From Planctomycetaceae bacterium (GTDB lineage: Bacteria > Planctomycetota > Planctomycetia > Planctomycetales > Planctomycetaceae): a DNA stretch of 64,000 nucleotides. The position numbers and the translations under genes were made by a program. The first letter of the stretch is position 1. Each line of letters begins with the position of its first letter. The DNA lies in NCBI GenBank assembly GCA_019636285.1, contig JAHBXV010000024.1:33464-97463 (forward strand). Reading direction: 5' to 3'. Shown one piece after another: positions 26,132 to 35,006 of the stretch. The notes under the pieces are model-generated. The model was given only the letters and a program-made list of their open reading frames with translations. It ran no database searches and was not told the origin of the DNA.

Positions 26132-26983
26132 ATGTCGACCTCTGAACGATATCTCGAACTTTCGCAGCTCACGAAGAGTTACCCAAGCCCGACGGGCGCG
26201 ACCGTCATTGTCGAGAACTTCAACCTGCAAATGCGCGCTGGCGAGTTCGTTTCACTGATCGGCCATTCCGGCTGCGGCAAGTCGACCGTTCTTTCGATGG
26301 TCGCTGGCTTGAATCCTGTTTCGTCGGGCGGAGTCATCCTCGCCGGAAAGGAAGTCGTCGGACCGGGAACAGACCGTGGCGTTGTCTTTCAATCTCCGTC
26401 GCTGCTCCCCTGGATGACAGCCTTGCAAAACGTGCAGCTCGGTGTCGACCAGACTCGATCGAATCGTCCCATCGCTGAACGTCGCGAAGCGGCCATTCAT
26501 CACCTGCGGCTGGTTGGACTTGGTGAGTCGATTCACAAGTACCCGCGAGAACTCTCTCAGGGAATGAGGCAACGGGTTGGGTTGGCCCGCGCCTTCGCAT
26601 TGTCTCCACGTCTGCTATTGCTGGACGAACCTTTCGGCATGCTCGACTCGCTGACTCGTTATGAATTACAGGGAGTGCTCGTGGACGTATGTCTGAAGGA
26701 AAACACGACGGCTCTCATGGTCACGCATGACGTGGACGAGGCTCTGCTGCTGTCGGATCGGGTCGTGATGATGACCAACGGCCCAAACGCCAAGGTGGGA
26801 GATATCCTGGACGTGCCGTTCGACCGACCTCGCTATCGCGATGAGCTGCTCGATCATCGCGATTACTACCGGCTGCGCGAATACCTCGTGGGGTTCCTGG
26901 AAGGTCAAGCCCGCGGCCATGAATCCGGCTGTTCCACGAAGAGCCAGTCGGAAGTCGAGGCCATGACCACGGTCGTCGCATGA
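26132..26983 (+). CDS. nrtD: ABC transporter ATP-binding protein NrtD-like
   Basis: The 283-residue ATPase has Walker A GHSGCGKST, Q-loop VVFQSPSLLPWMTALQNV, signature LSQGMRQRVGLARAFAL, Walker B LLLLDEPFGMLDSL and an intact switch His in LMVTHDVDEALLLSDR. The C-terminus (DIPFDRPRYRDELLDH-type: LDVPFDRPRYRDELLDHRDYYRLREYLVGFL) is characteristic of NrtD/NrtC nucleotide-binding proteins. It starts at ATG 26132, 66 bp after the first ATPase. It is the last gene of the nitrate cluster and converges with the gene at 27014 across 30 bp. Confidence 0.9.
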   Translation: MSTSERYLELSQLTKSYPSPTGATVIVENFNLQMRAGEFVSLIGHSGCGKSTVLSMVAGLNPVSSGGVILAGKEVVGPGTDRGVVFQSPSLLPWMTALQNVQLGVDQTRSNRPIAERREAAIHHLRLVGLGESIHKYPRELSQGMRQRVGLARAFALSPRLLLLDEPFGMLDSLTRYELQGVLVDVCLKENTTALMVTHDVDEALLLSDRVVMMTNGPNAKVGDILDVPFDRPRYRDELLDHRDYYRLREYLVGFLEGQARGHESGCSTKSQSEVEAMTTVVA

Positions 26984-27013
26984 TCCCCGAATCGACACTC
27001 CGGCGCGGTTCCG

Positions 27014-28102
27014 TCAGATCGAAAAAAGTGGCACCGTGCCGAGCGGGATCTGGAGGGTCAACAGAGCCATCGCCGTGGCGTACTCGCGACCGATCGTCGT
27101 GTCTTCCCAGTGGCCGTCGTCCGATTGTCTTCCCAGCAGTTCCTCCTGAACGACGGGATACCAATCGTTCCAGGTCGTGCCGCCGGCCTGCCAGGCTGCA
27201 TGGGTCGCGTAGAACTGCCCGTAATAGTAGTACTCGGCCAGACTGGGAGCTGGCAGAGTGCGAGGGGCGGCGAGATAACCGCAGGCCTTCCTGACGACGT
27301 TACTGTCGTGAAGCCCGGCGGCGCGCAGCGCGACGACAGCCGCGGCTGAACGTGGGAACAAGGAGTTCGGGGGATCCTTGAGTCGGTAACGAAAACCTCC
27401 GTCCGGGTTTTGGCAGCGGCAGAGGAAATCGACGCCACGGTCGATTGCTTGCCGGGGGATCGCGATGCCAGCCTGCGCCGCGGAAAACAAGGCCATCATC
27501 TGGCAGGTCGTGACGGAAACATCCGCGTCTTCCGGATCGGACGTGTAATGCCAGCCGCCGAACTTGGATTGAGCGGCCAGCAGATAGGCGATCGCGCGAT
27601 TGAGAGCGGACGCGACCTCGGCGCGGCGGTCCCAGCCTCGGACCTGGCCGAGATAAGTGGCGGCGAAGCCGTGTCCATACAGGGGTGCGTGCGTGACGGA
27701 ATCTGGCCCCTGGAAGAAACCATCGGGTCGGGAACTGGCGAGAAGATATTTGGTACAGCGACTGGCGTTCTCATGAAACGGATCCCGAAGCCCATCGGCC
27801 AGGAAGGCCAGGCCGCCGAGCGCGCACACTCCCACATCGCGCGCGTAGTCGCGCGGCGCTCCGAATCCGCCATCCGGTTTCTGCCGCGCGACCAGCCAGT
27901 CGAGGCCACGTCGGATCGCCCGTTGCGCTGGCTCCGTGACGTCGTCGGAACCGTGCTCTGCAAACTTCGGACGTGACGCGAGCGCGTGACTTGAGCGGTC
28001 CTGGAGGACAACAAGCCCACCCGCAATTGCTGTCCAGACAAATTCTCGGCGCGAAAATTCCCCGCCAGAGTTTGGCAGCGCATGCCCCGAATCATCTGTC
28101 AT
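27014..28102 (-). CDS. Prenyltransferase/squalene oxidase repeat protein, secreted
   Basis: The 362-residue protein starts at ATG 28102 and has a twin-arginine-like leader (FSRREFVWTAIAGGLVVL, residues about 16-33). The rest is an alpha-toroid of repeated motifs: LDWLVARQKPDGGFGAP, YLLASSRPDGFFQGP, YLLAAQSKFGGWHYTSD, FLCRCQNPDGGFRYRL and QSDDGHWEDT. The catalytic DxDD motif of squalene-hopene cyclases is not seen, so it is unlikely to be a terpene cyclase. Such single-domain secreted repeat proteins are common in planctomycetes, and their function is unknown; a carbohydrate or peptide binding role is possible. It is convergent with the nitrate operon. Confidence 0.82.
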   Translation of the reverse strand: MTDDSGHALPNSGGEFSRREFVWTAIAGGLVVLQDRSSHALASRPKFAEHGSDDVTEPAQRAIRRGLDWLVARQKPDGGFGAPRDYARDVGVCALGGLAFLADGLRDPFHENASRCTKYLLASSRPDGFFQGPDSVTHAPLYGHGFAATYLGQVRGWDRRAEVASALNRAIAYLLAAQSKFGGWHYTSDPEDADVSVTTCQMMALFSAAQAGIAIPRQAIDRGVDFLCRCQNPDGGFRYRLKDPPNSLFPRSAAAVVALRAAGLHDSNVVRKACGYLAAPRTLPAPSLAEYYYYGQFYATHAAWQAGGTTWNDWYPVVQEELLGRQSDDGHWEDTTIGREYATAMALLTLQIPLGTVPLFSI

Positions 28103-28378
28103 CGGTCGGTCTCACATGAAGTGGTCACAACTCGCTCTCGACGAAAGACCTTTCGCCGAAAACCGGGACGGCAAAGGACATGCCCTGCACATGGTCATGC
28201 CAACGACATTGGTTCTCGCCCCAGCGCGATGAGAAATCCGCCGCGCGCGGCGACGCGTTCTTCGAGTACAATTCAAACCGAGGCAAGTTCCTCGCGAACC
28301 TGGGTTCGACAGGTGCCGAAACGTCCCTGTCTCAAGAATACGTTTTCAGAGTCTCCGAGCGTGAATGGATCCTCGCGA

Positions 28379-29815
28379 ATGACAAACTGGAAGACGCAAT
28401 CTCTGGTCGATGGACGGTGGGTCGGTTCGCTGGAGTCGGATGTTCTCAACCCGGCAACTGGCGCGGTTGTTGGCCGCGTGCCGAACAATGGAGAGGCCGG
28501 AGCCCGCGCGGCGGTCGATGCGGCGGCGGGTGCATTCCCTCCATGGTCGCAAACGATCGCGAAACAGCGAGGCCGCGTGTTGCGGCAATGGTATGACAAC
28601 ATTGTCGCCCATCGCGAACAACTGGCTCGGCTGCTGACGGCCGAGCAGGGAAAGCCGCTGGCCGAGGCCCGTGGCGAGATCGATTACGCGGCGAGTTTTG
28701 TCGAGTTTTATGCGGAAGAATCTCGCCGCATCCATGGGGAGACCATTCCCAGCCATCGAAAAGATGCGCGCATTCTCGTCTGGCGGCAGTCCATTGGCGT
28801 TTGCGCGGCGATCACGCCTTGGAATTTTCCGGCCGCGATGGTGACGCGCAAGTGCGCGCCCGCGCTCGCGGCCGGCTGCACGGTGGTGTTGAAGCCGGCC
28901 ATGGAAACGCCGCTCACCGCGCTGGCCCTGGCTCAACTCTTCCCACATGACCTGGCTCCGGCTGGCGCGCTGAACGTCATCACGGGAGACGCCGCCGCGA
29001 TTGGAAAAGCCTGGTGCGATGATCCTCGGGTTCGGCTGGTGTCTTTCACGGGTTCGACGGAAATCGGCAAGCTGCTGATTCGTCAGTCCGCCGAGACAGT
29101 GAAGAAGCTGAGCCTCGAACTCGGCGGAAATGCACCGTTCCTGGTGTTCGACGATGCCGATCTCGATGCGGCGGTGGACGGCGCGATCTTTTCCAAATTT
29201 CGCAACATGGGGCAGACGTGCATCTGCGCGAATCGGTTCTACGTTCAGGCCGATATCTATGATCGCTTCGCGGAAACGCTGGCGAACCGTGTGCGCGACA
29301 TGGTGGTTGGTGACGGCACTCAAGAGGGCGTGACGCAGGGACCGCTGATTTCCGTCGATGCCGTGGCCAAGGTCCAGGCCCATCTCGACGATGCCGTTGC
29401 CGGCGGGGCGAGAATCGTGTGCGGCGGAAAACCTCATGACCTGGGCGGAACTTACTTCGAGCCGACGGTCCTCGCGGATGTCGAACCCACGATGCGGGTT
29501 TGCCGCGAAGAGACCTTCGGGCCCGTCGCACCGCTCATCTGTTTCGATCACGAAGCCGATGCAATCGCCCTTGCAAACGCGAGCCGATCGGGACTGGCGG
29601 CGTACTTCTACACTCGCGACATCAGCCGCGCGATTCGCTGCGCGGAGCAGTTGGAAGCCGGAATGGTCGGCGTCAACTCACCCTACCTGAGTTGCGAAGC
29701 TGCTCCCTTCGGCGGCGTGAAGGAGTCGGGTCTCGGCCGCGAGGGGGGGCGTGACGGAATCGCCGAATTTCTGGAAACCAAGTACGTGTTACTGGGTGGG
29801 CTGGAAGCTCCGTAG
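28379..29815 (+). CDS. gabD: NAD(P)-dependent succinate-semialdehyde dehydrogenase-like
   Basis: From ATG 28379 the protein has 478 residues, the normal length for GabD; an upstream in-frame extension is rejected because it has no family similarity. Motifs: ITPWNFPAAMVTRKCAPALAAGCTVVLKP (cofactor binding), FTGSTEIGKLL, catalytic Glu in KLSLELGGNAPFLVF, catalytic Cys in FRNMGQTCICANRFYV, and the C-terminal PFGGVKESGLGREGG. The Cys pair in TCICANR is typical of succinate-semialdehyde and glutarate-semialdehyde dehydrogenases. It oxidises the semialdehyde to the acid in the cytoplasm. No gabT is nearby, so the exact substrate remains open. Confidence 0.88.
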   Translation: MTNWKTQSLVDGRWVGSLESDVLNPATGAVVGRVPNNGEAGARAAVDAAAGAFPPWSQTIAKQRGRVLRQWYDNIVAHREQLARLLTAEQGKPLAEARGEIDYAASFVEFYAEESRRIHGETIPSHRKDARILVWRQSIGVCAAITPWNFPAAMVTRKCAPALAAGCTVVLKPAMETPLTALALAQLFPHDLAPAGALNVITGDAAAIGKAWCDDPRVRLVSFTGSTEIGKLLIRQSAETVKKLSLELGGNAPFLVFDDADLDAAVDGAIFSKFRNMGQTCICANRFYVQADIYDRFAETLANRVRDMVVGDGTQEGVTQGPLISVDAVAKVQAHLDDAVAGGARIVCGGKPHDLGGTYFEPTVLADVEPTMRVCREETFGPVAPLICFDHEADAIALANASRSGLAAYFYTRDISRAIRCAEQLEAGMVGVNSPYLSCEAAPFGGVKESGLGREGGRDGIAEFLETKYVLLGGLEAP

Positions 29816-30072
29816 CATTCGTACACAAGTGACCTTCGCGGGGAATCTCGGAACGCGCAAGTCCAGGCGGCATGGCGTGATTGGTCGGCCTTCCGACAAT
29901 CAGTCTGTACAGACAACTCATCCCCAGCGTCTGAAAATCTGCTTGCCGGAAGCAGTGTAAGATGGTACTAAATCTAACGATTTCTTAAGGTTAACGTCTG
30001 CAGTGATCCGGAGGACTCAAGACTTGAACGCCTCACTGGATCAGAATCGCTCCACCATCGCCAGGTTGATGC

Positions 30073-32319
30073 ATGCATCTCCAGCAGCTTTCGTTTCGAG
30101 AGACGCTCCCACGCGACCTCATCTCGGGATTGGTCGTCGCGCTGGTCGCGCTCCCACTTTGCCTGGGGGTGGCGCTCGCTTCTAACGCGCCGCTCTTTTC
30201 CGGAATTATCGCCGGAATCGTGGGGGGCATCCTCGTTGGCCTCATCAGCGGTTCGCATACGAGCGTCAGCGGTCCGGCAGCCGGTTTGACGGCGGTTGTC
30301 GCGGCCCAAATCGCTTTGCTCGGCTCGTTTGATTCTTTTCTGATGGCAGTGGCGCTCGCTGGGCTGTTTCAGATTGCTCTTGGCGTGGTGCGCGCGGGAT
30401 TCATCGCGGAGTTCATTCCCTCGTGCGTCATCAAGGGACTGTTGGCAGCGATTGGTCTCATTCTGATTTTCAAGCAGATCCCTCACCTCCTGGGACACGA
30501 CACCGATCCCGAGGGAGAAATGTCCTATCGGCAGCCCGACCATGAAACCACCCTGTCGGAATTCGGCGAGCTCTTCGAGTTTGGCGGTCTGCACATGGGA
30601 GCGGCGATTGTCGGATTGTCATCGATGGCGATCCTGATTGCCTGGGAATTCATCAAGCCGCTGAAGAAGTCTCTGGTACCGGCCCCGCTGGTGATCGTGC
30701 TGTTGAGCGTTCTGGCGGCCGAGGGACTGCGGCGACTGGGCGGCAATTTCGCGATCGGTTCCACGCATCTGGTGCAAGTGCCAATCGCCGCGAGTCTGAA
30801 CGAAGCCATCGGCCTGTTGCGCCTGCCTGACTTCGGACAGTTGGGCAACATCCAAGTCTATTCGGCAGCGATCACGATTGCCCTGGTCGCCACGCTTGAG
30901 ACGCTGCTCAACCTGGAAGCGGTTGACAAGCTGGATCCCCGCCAGCGGGTTTCTCCTCCCAGTCGAGAACTGATCGCGCAGGGCGTCGGCAACCTCACTT
31001 GCGGTTTGATCGGCGGCATCCCAGTGACGTCGGTCATTATTCGCAGTTCGGTCAATATCAGCGCGGGCGCTCAGACAAAGTTCTCGGCCATCTTCCACGG
31101 CATCCTGCTCCTGGTCTGCGTGCTGACGATCCCGCGATGGCTGAATCTCATCCCGCTTTCCGCGCTGGCCGCCGTGCTTGTTGTCACGGGCTTCAAACTC
31201 GCGAGCCCGAAACTCGTCTCCCAGTTGTGGAATCTCGGTTGGAACCAGTTTCTGCCCTTCGCGACAACCGTGATCGCCATTTTCTTCACCGATCTTTTGA
31301 TCGGCGTCCTGATTGGCCTGGGAGTGAGCATCATCTTCATTCTGCACGCCAATCTGCGCCGCCCGATCCAGTGTCAACATGAACATCGCCTGCAAGGCGA
31401 CATCGAGCGGATTGAGTTGGGAGCACATGTGAGCTTCCTGAACCGCGCCGCGCTCGCCAAACACCTGAATGGCTACCGCGCGGGAAGCCATGTCGTGATT
31501 GACGCCCGCCACACCGTGAACATCGATCCAGACATTCTCGATCTGATTCAGGATTTCCACGAGAAGGGGGGCCCCGCGCACGGTGTCGACGTTCAATTAA
31601 CAGGCTTTGGGGGACGTTTTCGCCTGGCGGACGATCTCTGCGACCTGGATACAGCCACGCGGGATTTGCAGCGAAAGCTGTCTCCGGATGAAGTCCTGAA
31701 AATCCTGAAAGACGGAAACGAGCGTTTCCGCAGCGGTCAACGGCTGGTGCGGGATCTACACCGGGAGGTGCAGTCAACCTCGGCGGGGCAGTACCCGCTG
31801 GCGGTCGTTCTCAGTTGTATCGATTCGCGTTCTCCTGCCGAACTGATCTTCGACCTCAGCGTCGGCGACATCTTCAGCATCCGCATTGCCGGAAACGTGG
31901 TGCGCGAAAAAGTGTTGGGAAGCATGGAGTACGCCTGCGCGGTTGCGGGCAGCCGACTGGTGGTCGTCATGGGGCATACGAAATGCGGCGCCGTGACGAC
32001 AGCCGTCGACCTGTTTCTGACGGGAAAGACGGCGGCGGAAGTAACCGGGTGCACGCATATTGACGTGCTGACGTCGGACATCCAGCGATCCATTCTCATC
32101 GACGAACTGCCGCAGACTCCCGAAGGTCTTGCGAATTATATCGATGAAGTCACTCGCGCCCACATTCAGCGCACGGTTGAGAGCATTCCGCAACGCAGCA
32201 GCGTCCTGGATAGACTTGCTCGAGAGGGGAAGATCAAAATCGTTGGCTGCATGTACGATGTGACCACCGGGGAGATTGAGTTTCTGGAAACTGATTCCTG
32301 CGTTCCCGCGATTGCCTGA
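30073..32319 (+). CDS. SulP transporter fused to beta-carbonic anhydrase
   Basis: In this 748-residue protein, residues about 1-430 are a SulP/SLC26-type anion transporter with 10-12 membrane segments (FRETLPRDLISGLVVALVALPLCLGVALAS, HTSVSGPAAGLTAVVAAQIA, LETLLNLEAVDKLDPRQR, GGIPVTSVIIRSSVNISAGAQTKFSAIFHG). Residues about 440-540 are a short STAS-like cytoplasmic region. Residues about 545-748 are a beta-carbonic anhydrase: CIDSR gives the zinc Cys, Asp and Arg at about 582-586, and GHTKCGAV gives the His/Cys pair at about 635-639. All zinc ligands are present, so the enzyme is probably active. The fusion suggests coupled bicarbonate transport and hydration. It starts at ATG 30073. Confidence 0.92.
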   Translation: MHLQQLSFRETLPRDLISGLVVALVALPLCLGVALASNAPLFSGIIAGIVGGILVGLISGSHTSVSGPAAGLTAVVAAQIALLGSFDSFLMAVALAGLFQIALGVVRAGFIAEFIPSCVIKGLLAAIGLILIFKQIPHLLGHDTDPEGEMSYRQPDHETTLSEFGELFEFGGLHMGAAIVGLSSMAILIAWEFIKPLKKSLVPAPLVIVLLSVLAAEGLRRLGGNFAIGSTHLVQVPIAASLNEAIGLLRLPDFGQLGNIQVYSAAITIALVATLETLLNLEAVDKLDPRQRVSPPSRELIAQGVGNLTCGLIGGIPVTSVIIRSSVNISAGAQTKFSAIFHGILLLVCVLTIPRWLNLIPLSALAAVLVVTGFKLASPKLVSQLWNLGWNQFLPFATTVIAIFFTDLLIGVLIGLGVSIIFILHANLRRPIQCQHEHRLQGDIERIELGAHVSFLNRAALAKHLNGYRAGSHVVIDARHTVNIDPDILDLIQDFHEKGGPAHGVDVQLTGFGGRFRLADDLCDLDTATRDLQRKLSPDEVLKILKDGNERFRSGQRLVRDLHREVQSTSAGQYPLAVVLSCIDSRSPAELIFDLSVGDIFSIRIAGNVVREKVLGSMEYACAVAGSRLVVVMGHTKCGAVTTAVDLFLTGKTAAEVTGCTHIDVLTSDIQRSILIDELPQTPEGLANYIDEVTRAHIQRTVESIPQRSSVLDRLAREGKIKIVGCMYDVTTGEIEFLETDSCVPAIA

Positions 32320-32341
32320 AGCCCATCCCGCTTCGGTTCGA

Positions 32342-33577
32342 TCAGCCTGGCAGGAATGGTACCGGCGCGAATTCGCCAGCCAGAATCTCGCGACTTGGGA
32401 TGCCAAGCCAGCGGTCCAGGACGGTGGCGTAAACCGACCGGAAGTCGACGGTGTGGATGAGATCGCCATCATCGAGTTTATCGAACGATGGCGGCGTGCC
32501 GTGGAAACCTCCGTGGCCCGGGGGCGTGAGTGCGAACAGGACGGACGCGGCACCATGGTCTGTCCCCAGGCTGCCATTCTCGGCCACGCGACGACCAAAC
32601 TCCGAGAACGTCAGCAGGACGACCTGATCAGACCGCCGGTGCGCGTCCAGTTCTTTCGCAAACGCTCCGACCGCATCGGACAGTTCGGCAAGTAACGCCT
32701 GATGGCCGGCCAGTTGCTGAGCATGAGTATCGAAACCATCGAGCGAGACAAAATAGACGCGGGCCGGAAAGTCGGCCGCGATCAGTCCCGCGACCGTTTG
32801 CAGCTTCCGCCCCATTCCTGTCGCGGGAAACGCTTCCAATGACGAATTCCGATCGCCAAGTTGACCAAGACGATCGGCCGTTTCCAGGGCTCCAATCAGC
32901 CCGCGTCGAATGAAATCGAGCTCGCTCGTGCCCGATGACTCGGCCGCGAGCTTTTCGAGCGGACGTCGGGTCGATCCCGAAGCGAGTGCCGCGCCGGTGA
33001 TCCGGTACTGCTGGAAGTCTTCGATCGCCGGGACCGCGCGTGTCTGGCTGAGGAGACTCAGCGGAGTTCGGTCGGTGCCGAGCGCGAGTGACTCCGAGGA
33101 ACCGGCATCCCGCTGGAATTCACGGTCGAGCGAACGACCGATCCAGCCGTCGCGAAAGTCGGTCGCAGAGGGATGCGCCGACTGCCAGATGTCCATGGAG
33201 CGAAAATGAGATCGATCGGGTTGGGGATAACCAACGCCCTCGACAATCGCCAGACGCCCCTCGTCGTACAATCGTCGAAATTCGCCCATCGCGGGGTGAA
33301 GACCGCAGCGATCGTTCAGTTTCAACACGCGATCCCTGGCGATGGCGACGGCAGGGCGTTCGCGGTAGTAAACGTCGTTGGTGAACGGCACCAGCGTATT
33401 GAGACCATCGTTCCCGCCCGCCAGTTGAACAAGGACGAGGATGCGCTCGGCCGACTTGCCCGATTCGGCCGCGTCGAGCATGGCCCGTCGCCAGAGCCCC
33501 GGAATCTGTCCGGAAAAGCTGATGCACCCGGCGGCTCCCAAGCCCGTGAGTAGCTGTCGTCGGCTGATGCGACTCAT
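32342..33577 (-). CDS. DUF1501 family protein, Tat-exported
   Basis: From ATG 33577 the protein has 411 residues and a twin-arginine leader (SRRQLLTGLGAAGCISFSG). DUF1501 hallmarks are LVLVQLAGGNDGLNTLVPF, YYRERPAVAI, LHPAMGEFRRLYDEGRLAIVEGVGYP, DRSHFRSMDIWQSA, and near the end LLTFSEFGRRVAENGSLGTDHGAASVLF. The fold belongs to the alkaline phosphatase-like superfamily, but activity is unproven. It lies 51 bp downstream of the DUF1800 gene, and the two are found together in most planctomycetes. The leader includes a Cys, but no clear lipobox is seen. It converges with the SulP fusion, only 22 bp away. Confidence 0.92.
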   Translation of the reverse strand: MSRISRRQLLTGLGAAGCISFSGQIPGLWRRAMLDAAESGKSAERILVLVQLAGGNDGLNTLVPFTNDVYYRERPAVAIARDRVLKLNDRCGLHPAMGEFRRLYDEGRLAIVEGVGYPQPDRSHFRSMDIWQSAHPSATDFRDGWIGRSLDREFQRDAGSSESLALGTDRTPLSLLSQTRAVPAIEDFQQYRITGAALASGSTRRPLEKLAAESSGTSELDFIRRGLIGALETADRLGQLGDRNSSLEAFPATGMGRKLQTVAGLIAADFPARVYFVSLDGFDTHAQQLAGHQALLAELSDAVGAFAKELDAHRRSDQVVLLTFSEFGRRVAENGSLGTDHGAASVLFALTPPGHGGFHGTPPSFDKLDDGDLIHTVDFRSVYATVLDRWLGIPSREILAGEFAPVPFLPG

Positions 33578-33628
33578 GGCAGATCCCTTTGGCTTCCAAC
33601 TGGTTTCGCGAGCGACGCGATTCACGGT

Positions 33629-34930
33629 TCAGTAGAGGTGGTATTCCGGAAGCTGCATCAGCAGCGTAAGCCGCTGTTTCTGGTCGGGCTTGGCCAACCC
33701 GGACATCTGCTCGCGCACCGACGCGAGCAATTGCGGGCTGTCGCTGCCCAGAATGATTGCTAACACCCCGCTCAGATCCGCCGATTCAAGGAGTTTTGAC
33801 GGCGAGGCAACTCCGTATTGATTCGTCTGGACAAGGTCCGCGATAAACTGCGTCCGCAACATGAGCGTCGTCGATGTCACCCAGTTTCGCTGGCCCTCCC
33901 AGCCTTTAACGCTCGGCGGTTCGTAGACGTTTTGGCCTAGACTGGCGAGCAATCGCAAGGTCTCCGGCCAGCGAATCGCCACGCCCAGCAGCGTCGTGCT
34001 CCCCAGGACAAACTCGACCGGCGACTTGATGAGAGAGTTCCTCGCCTCGCTCGAAAAGAAGGCTGACGAGAGGAACAGGCGTCGCAAGACCGGTCGGAGT
34101 TCAAAGGTTTCCTGTCGCAGATCCTCGGCGACCGCCGTCGTCCATTCTTCGGGTGGGCGAGGATGGACAAAGGTCTGGAGCAGGCGACTGGCGACGAATC
34201 GCGAGCAGGCATCCTGTTCAAGGCAGAGATCGACTACCTCGTCGCCGTCGAAGCGCCCCGTCTTGCCGAAGACCGTTTTTTCGCTGTCGTCATGTTGCAG
34301 CGAGTTGAACCAGTAATCGCCGTGGCGCATATGCCAGCCACTGAAGGCGCGGGCGGCTTCCTGAATGTCGCGCTCGGTATAGTTGCCGACGCCCAGCGAG
34401 AAAAGCTCCATCAGCTCGCGGGCATAATTCTCATTAGGATGGCGCTTGCGATTGGAATTTCCATCCAGCCAGACAAGCATGGCCGGGTCACGGGAGACTT
34501 CGTGGAGCAGGGCTCCGAAGTTGCCCCAGGCATGCCGACGGAAAAGGTCGATCTGCCGACGCATCAGCTCCAGCGACTTCACCTTGCCATACGAAGTGGC
34601 AAAGTGGTTGTGCCACATCAGCGTGAGTTTTTCGCGGAGCGGATTGACTGGCGTGGTCATGCCGAGCAGCCAGGCCGCGCGGAGCGAATCGATTTGACCC
34701 GTTGCGAGAGCGGTCTGTTCCAAAGACGCGATGGCCGGACCGATCGATGGATCTTCGGGGTGCTCCGTGAGGAGACGATCGACGGTCTGCTCTGGCCCTT
34801 CGTCCATGACGCGGCGGAGTTCCTCCGGGCGGTATCCAGTTTGTAAACGGCGCAAAAGATGGGCGGCCGGCGCGACACCCCAGGATCTCGCTTCGGACCA
34901 ATCGGCCGGACTGAGCGGGGAAGCTGTCAT
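33629..34930 (-). CDS. DUF1800 family protein
   Basis: From ATG 34930 the protein has 433 residues; a start 14 codons earlier is possible. DUF1800 hallmarks: AAHLLRRLQTGYRPEELRRVMDEG, REKLTLMWHNHFATSYGKV, FGALLHEVSRDPAMLVWLDGNSNRKRHPNENYARELMELFSLGVGNYTERDIQEAARAF (given in parts), and SPVEFVLGSTTLLG near the C-terminus. No clear signal peptide is visible. It precedes the DUF1501 gene and is probably co-transcribed with it. The pair may form an exported complex of unknown function. Confidence 0.9.
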   Translation of the reverse strand: MTASPLSPADWSEARSWGVAPAAHLLRRLQTGYRPEELRRVMDEGPEQTVDRLLTEHPEDPSIGPAIASLEQTALATGQIDSLRAAWLLGMTTPVNPLREKLTLMWHNHFATSYGKVKSLELMRRQIDLFRRHAWGNFGALLHEVSRDPAMLVWLDGNSNRKRHPNENYARELMELFSLGVGNYTERDIQEAARAFSGWHMRHGDYWFNSLQHDDSEKTVFGKTGRFDGDEVVDLCLEQDACSRFVASRLLQTFVHPRPPEEWTTAVAEDLRQETFELRPVLRRLFLSSAFFSSEARNSLIKSPVEFVLGSTTLLGVAIRWPETLRLLASLGQNVYEPPSVKGWEGQRNWVTSTTLMLRTQFIADLVQTNQYGVASPSKLLESADLSGVLAIILGSDSPQLLASVREQMSGLAKPDQKQRLTLLMQLPEYHLY

Positions 34931-35006
34931 GGCGGTGCTGCTCAATAACTGATGGGCTGGACAATCAACCAAGGAGGCTTGCGAAACTCACGGCTGGGAA
35001 GGCGGC

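Noticed and set aside
27014..28102. Squalene-hopene cyclase or other terpene synthase
   Set aside because: The catalytic DxDD motif is absent and the protein has an export leader and is half the normal cyclase length.
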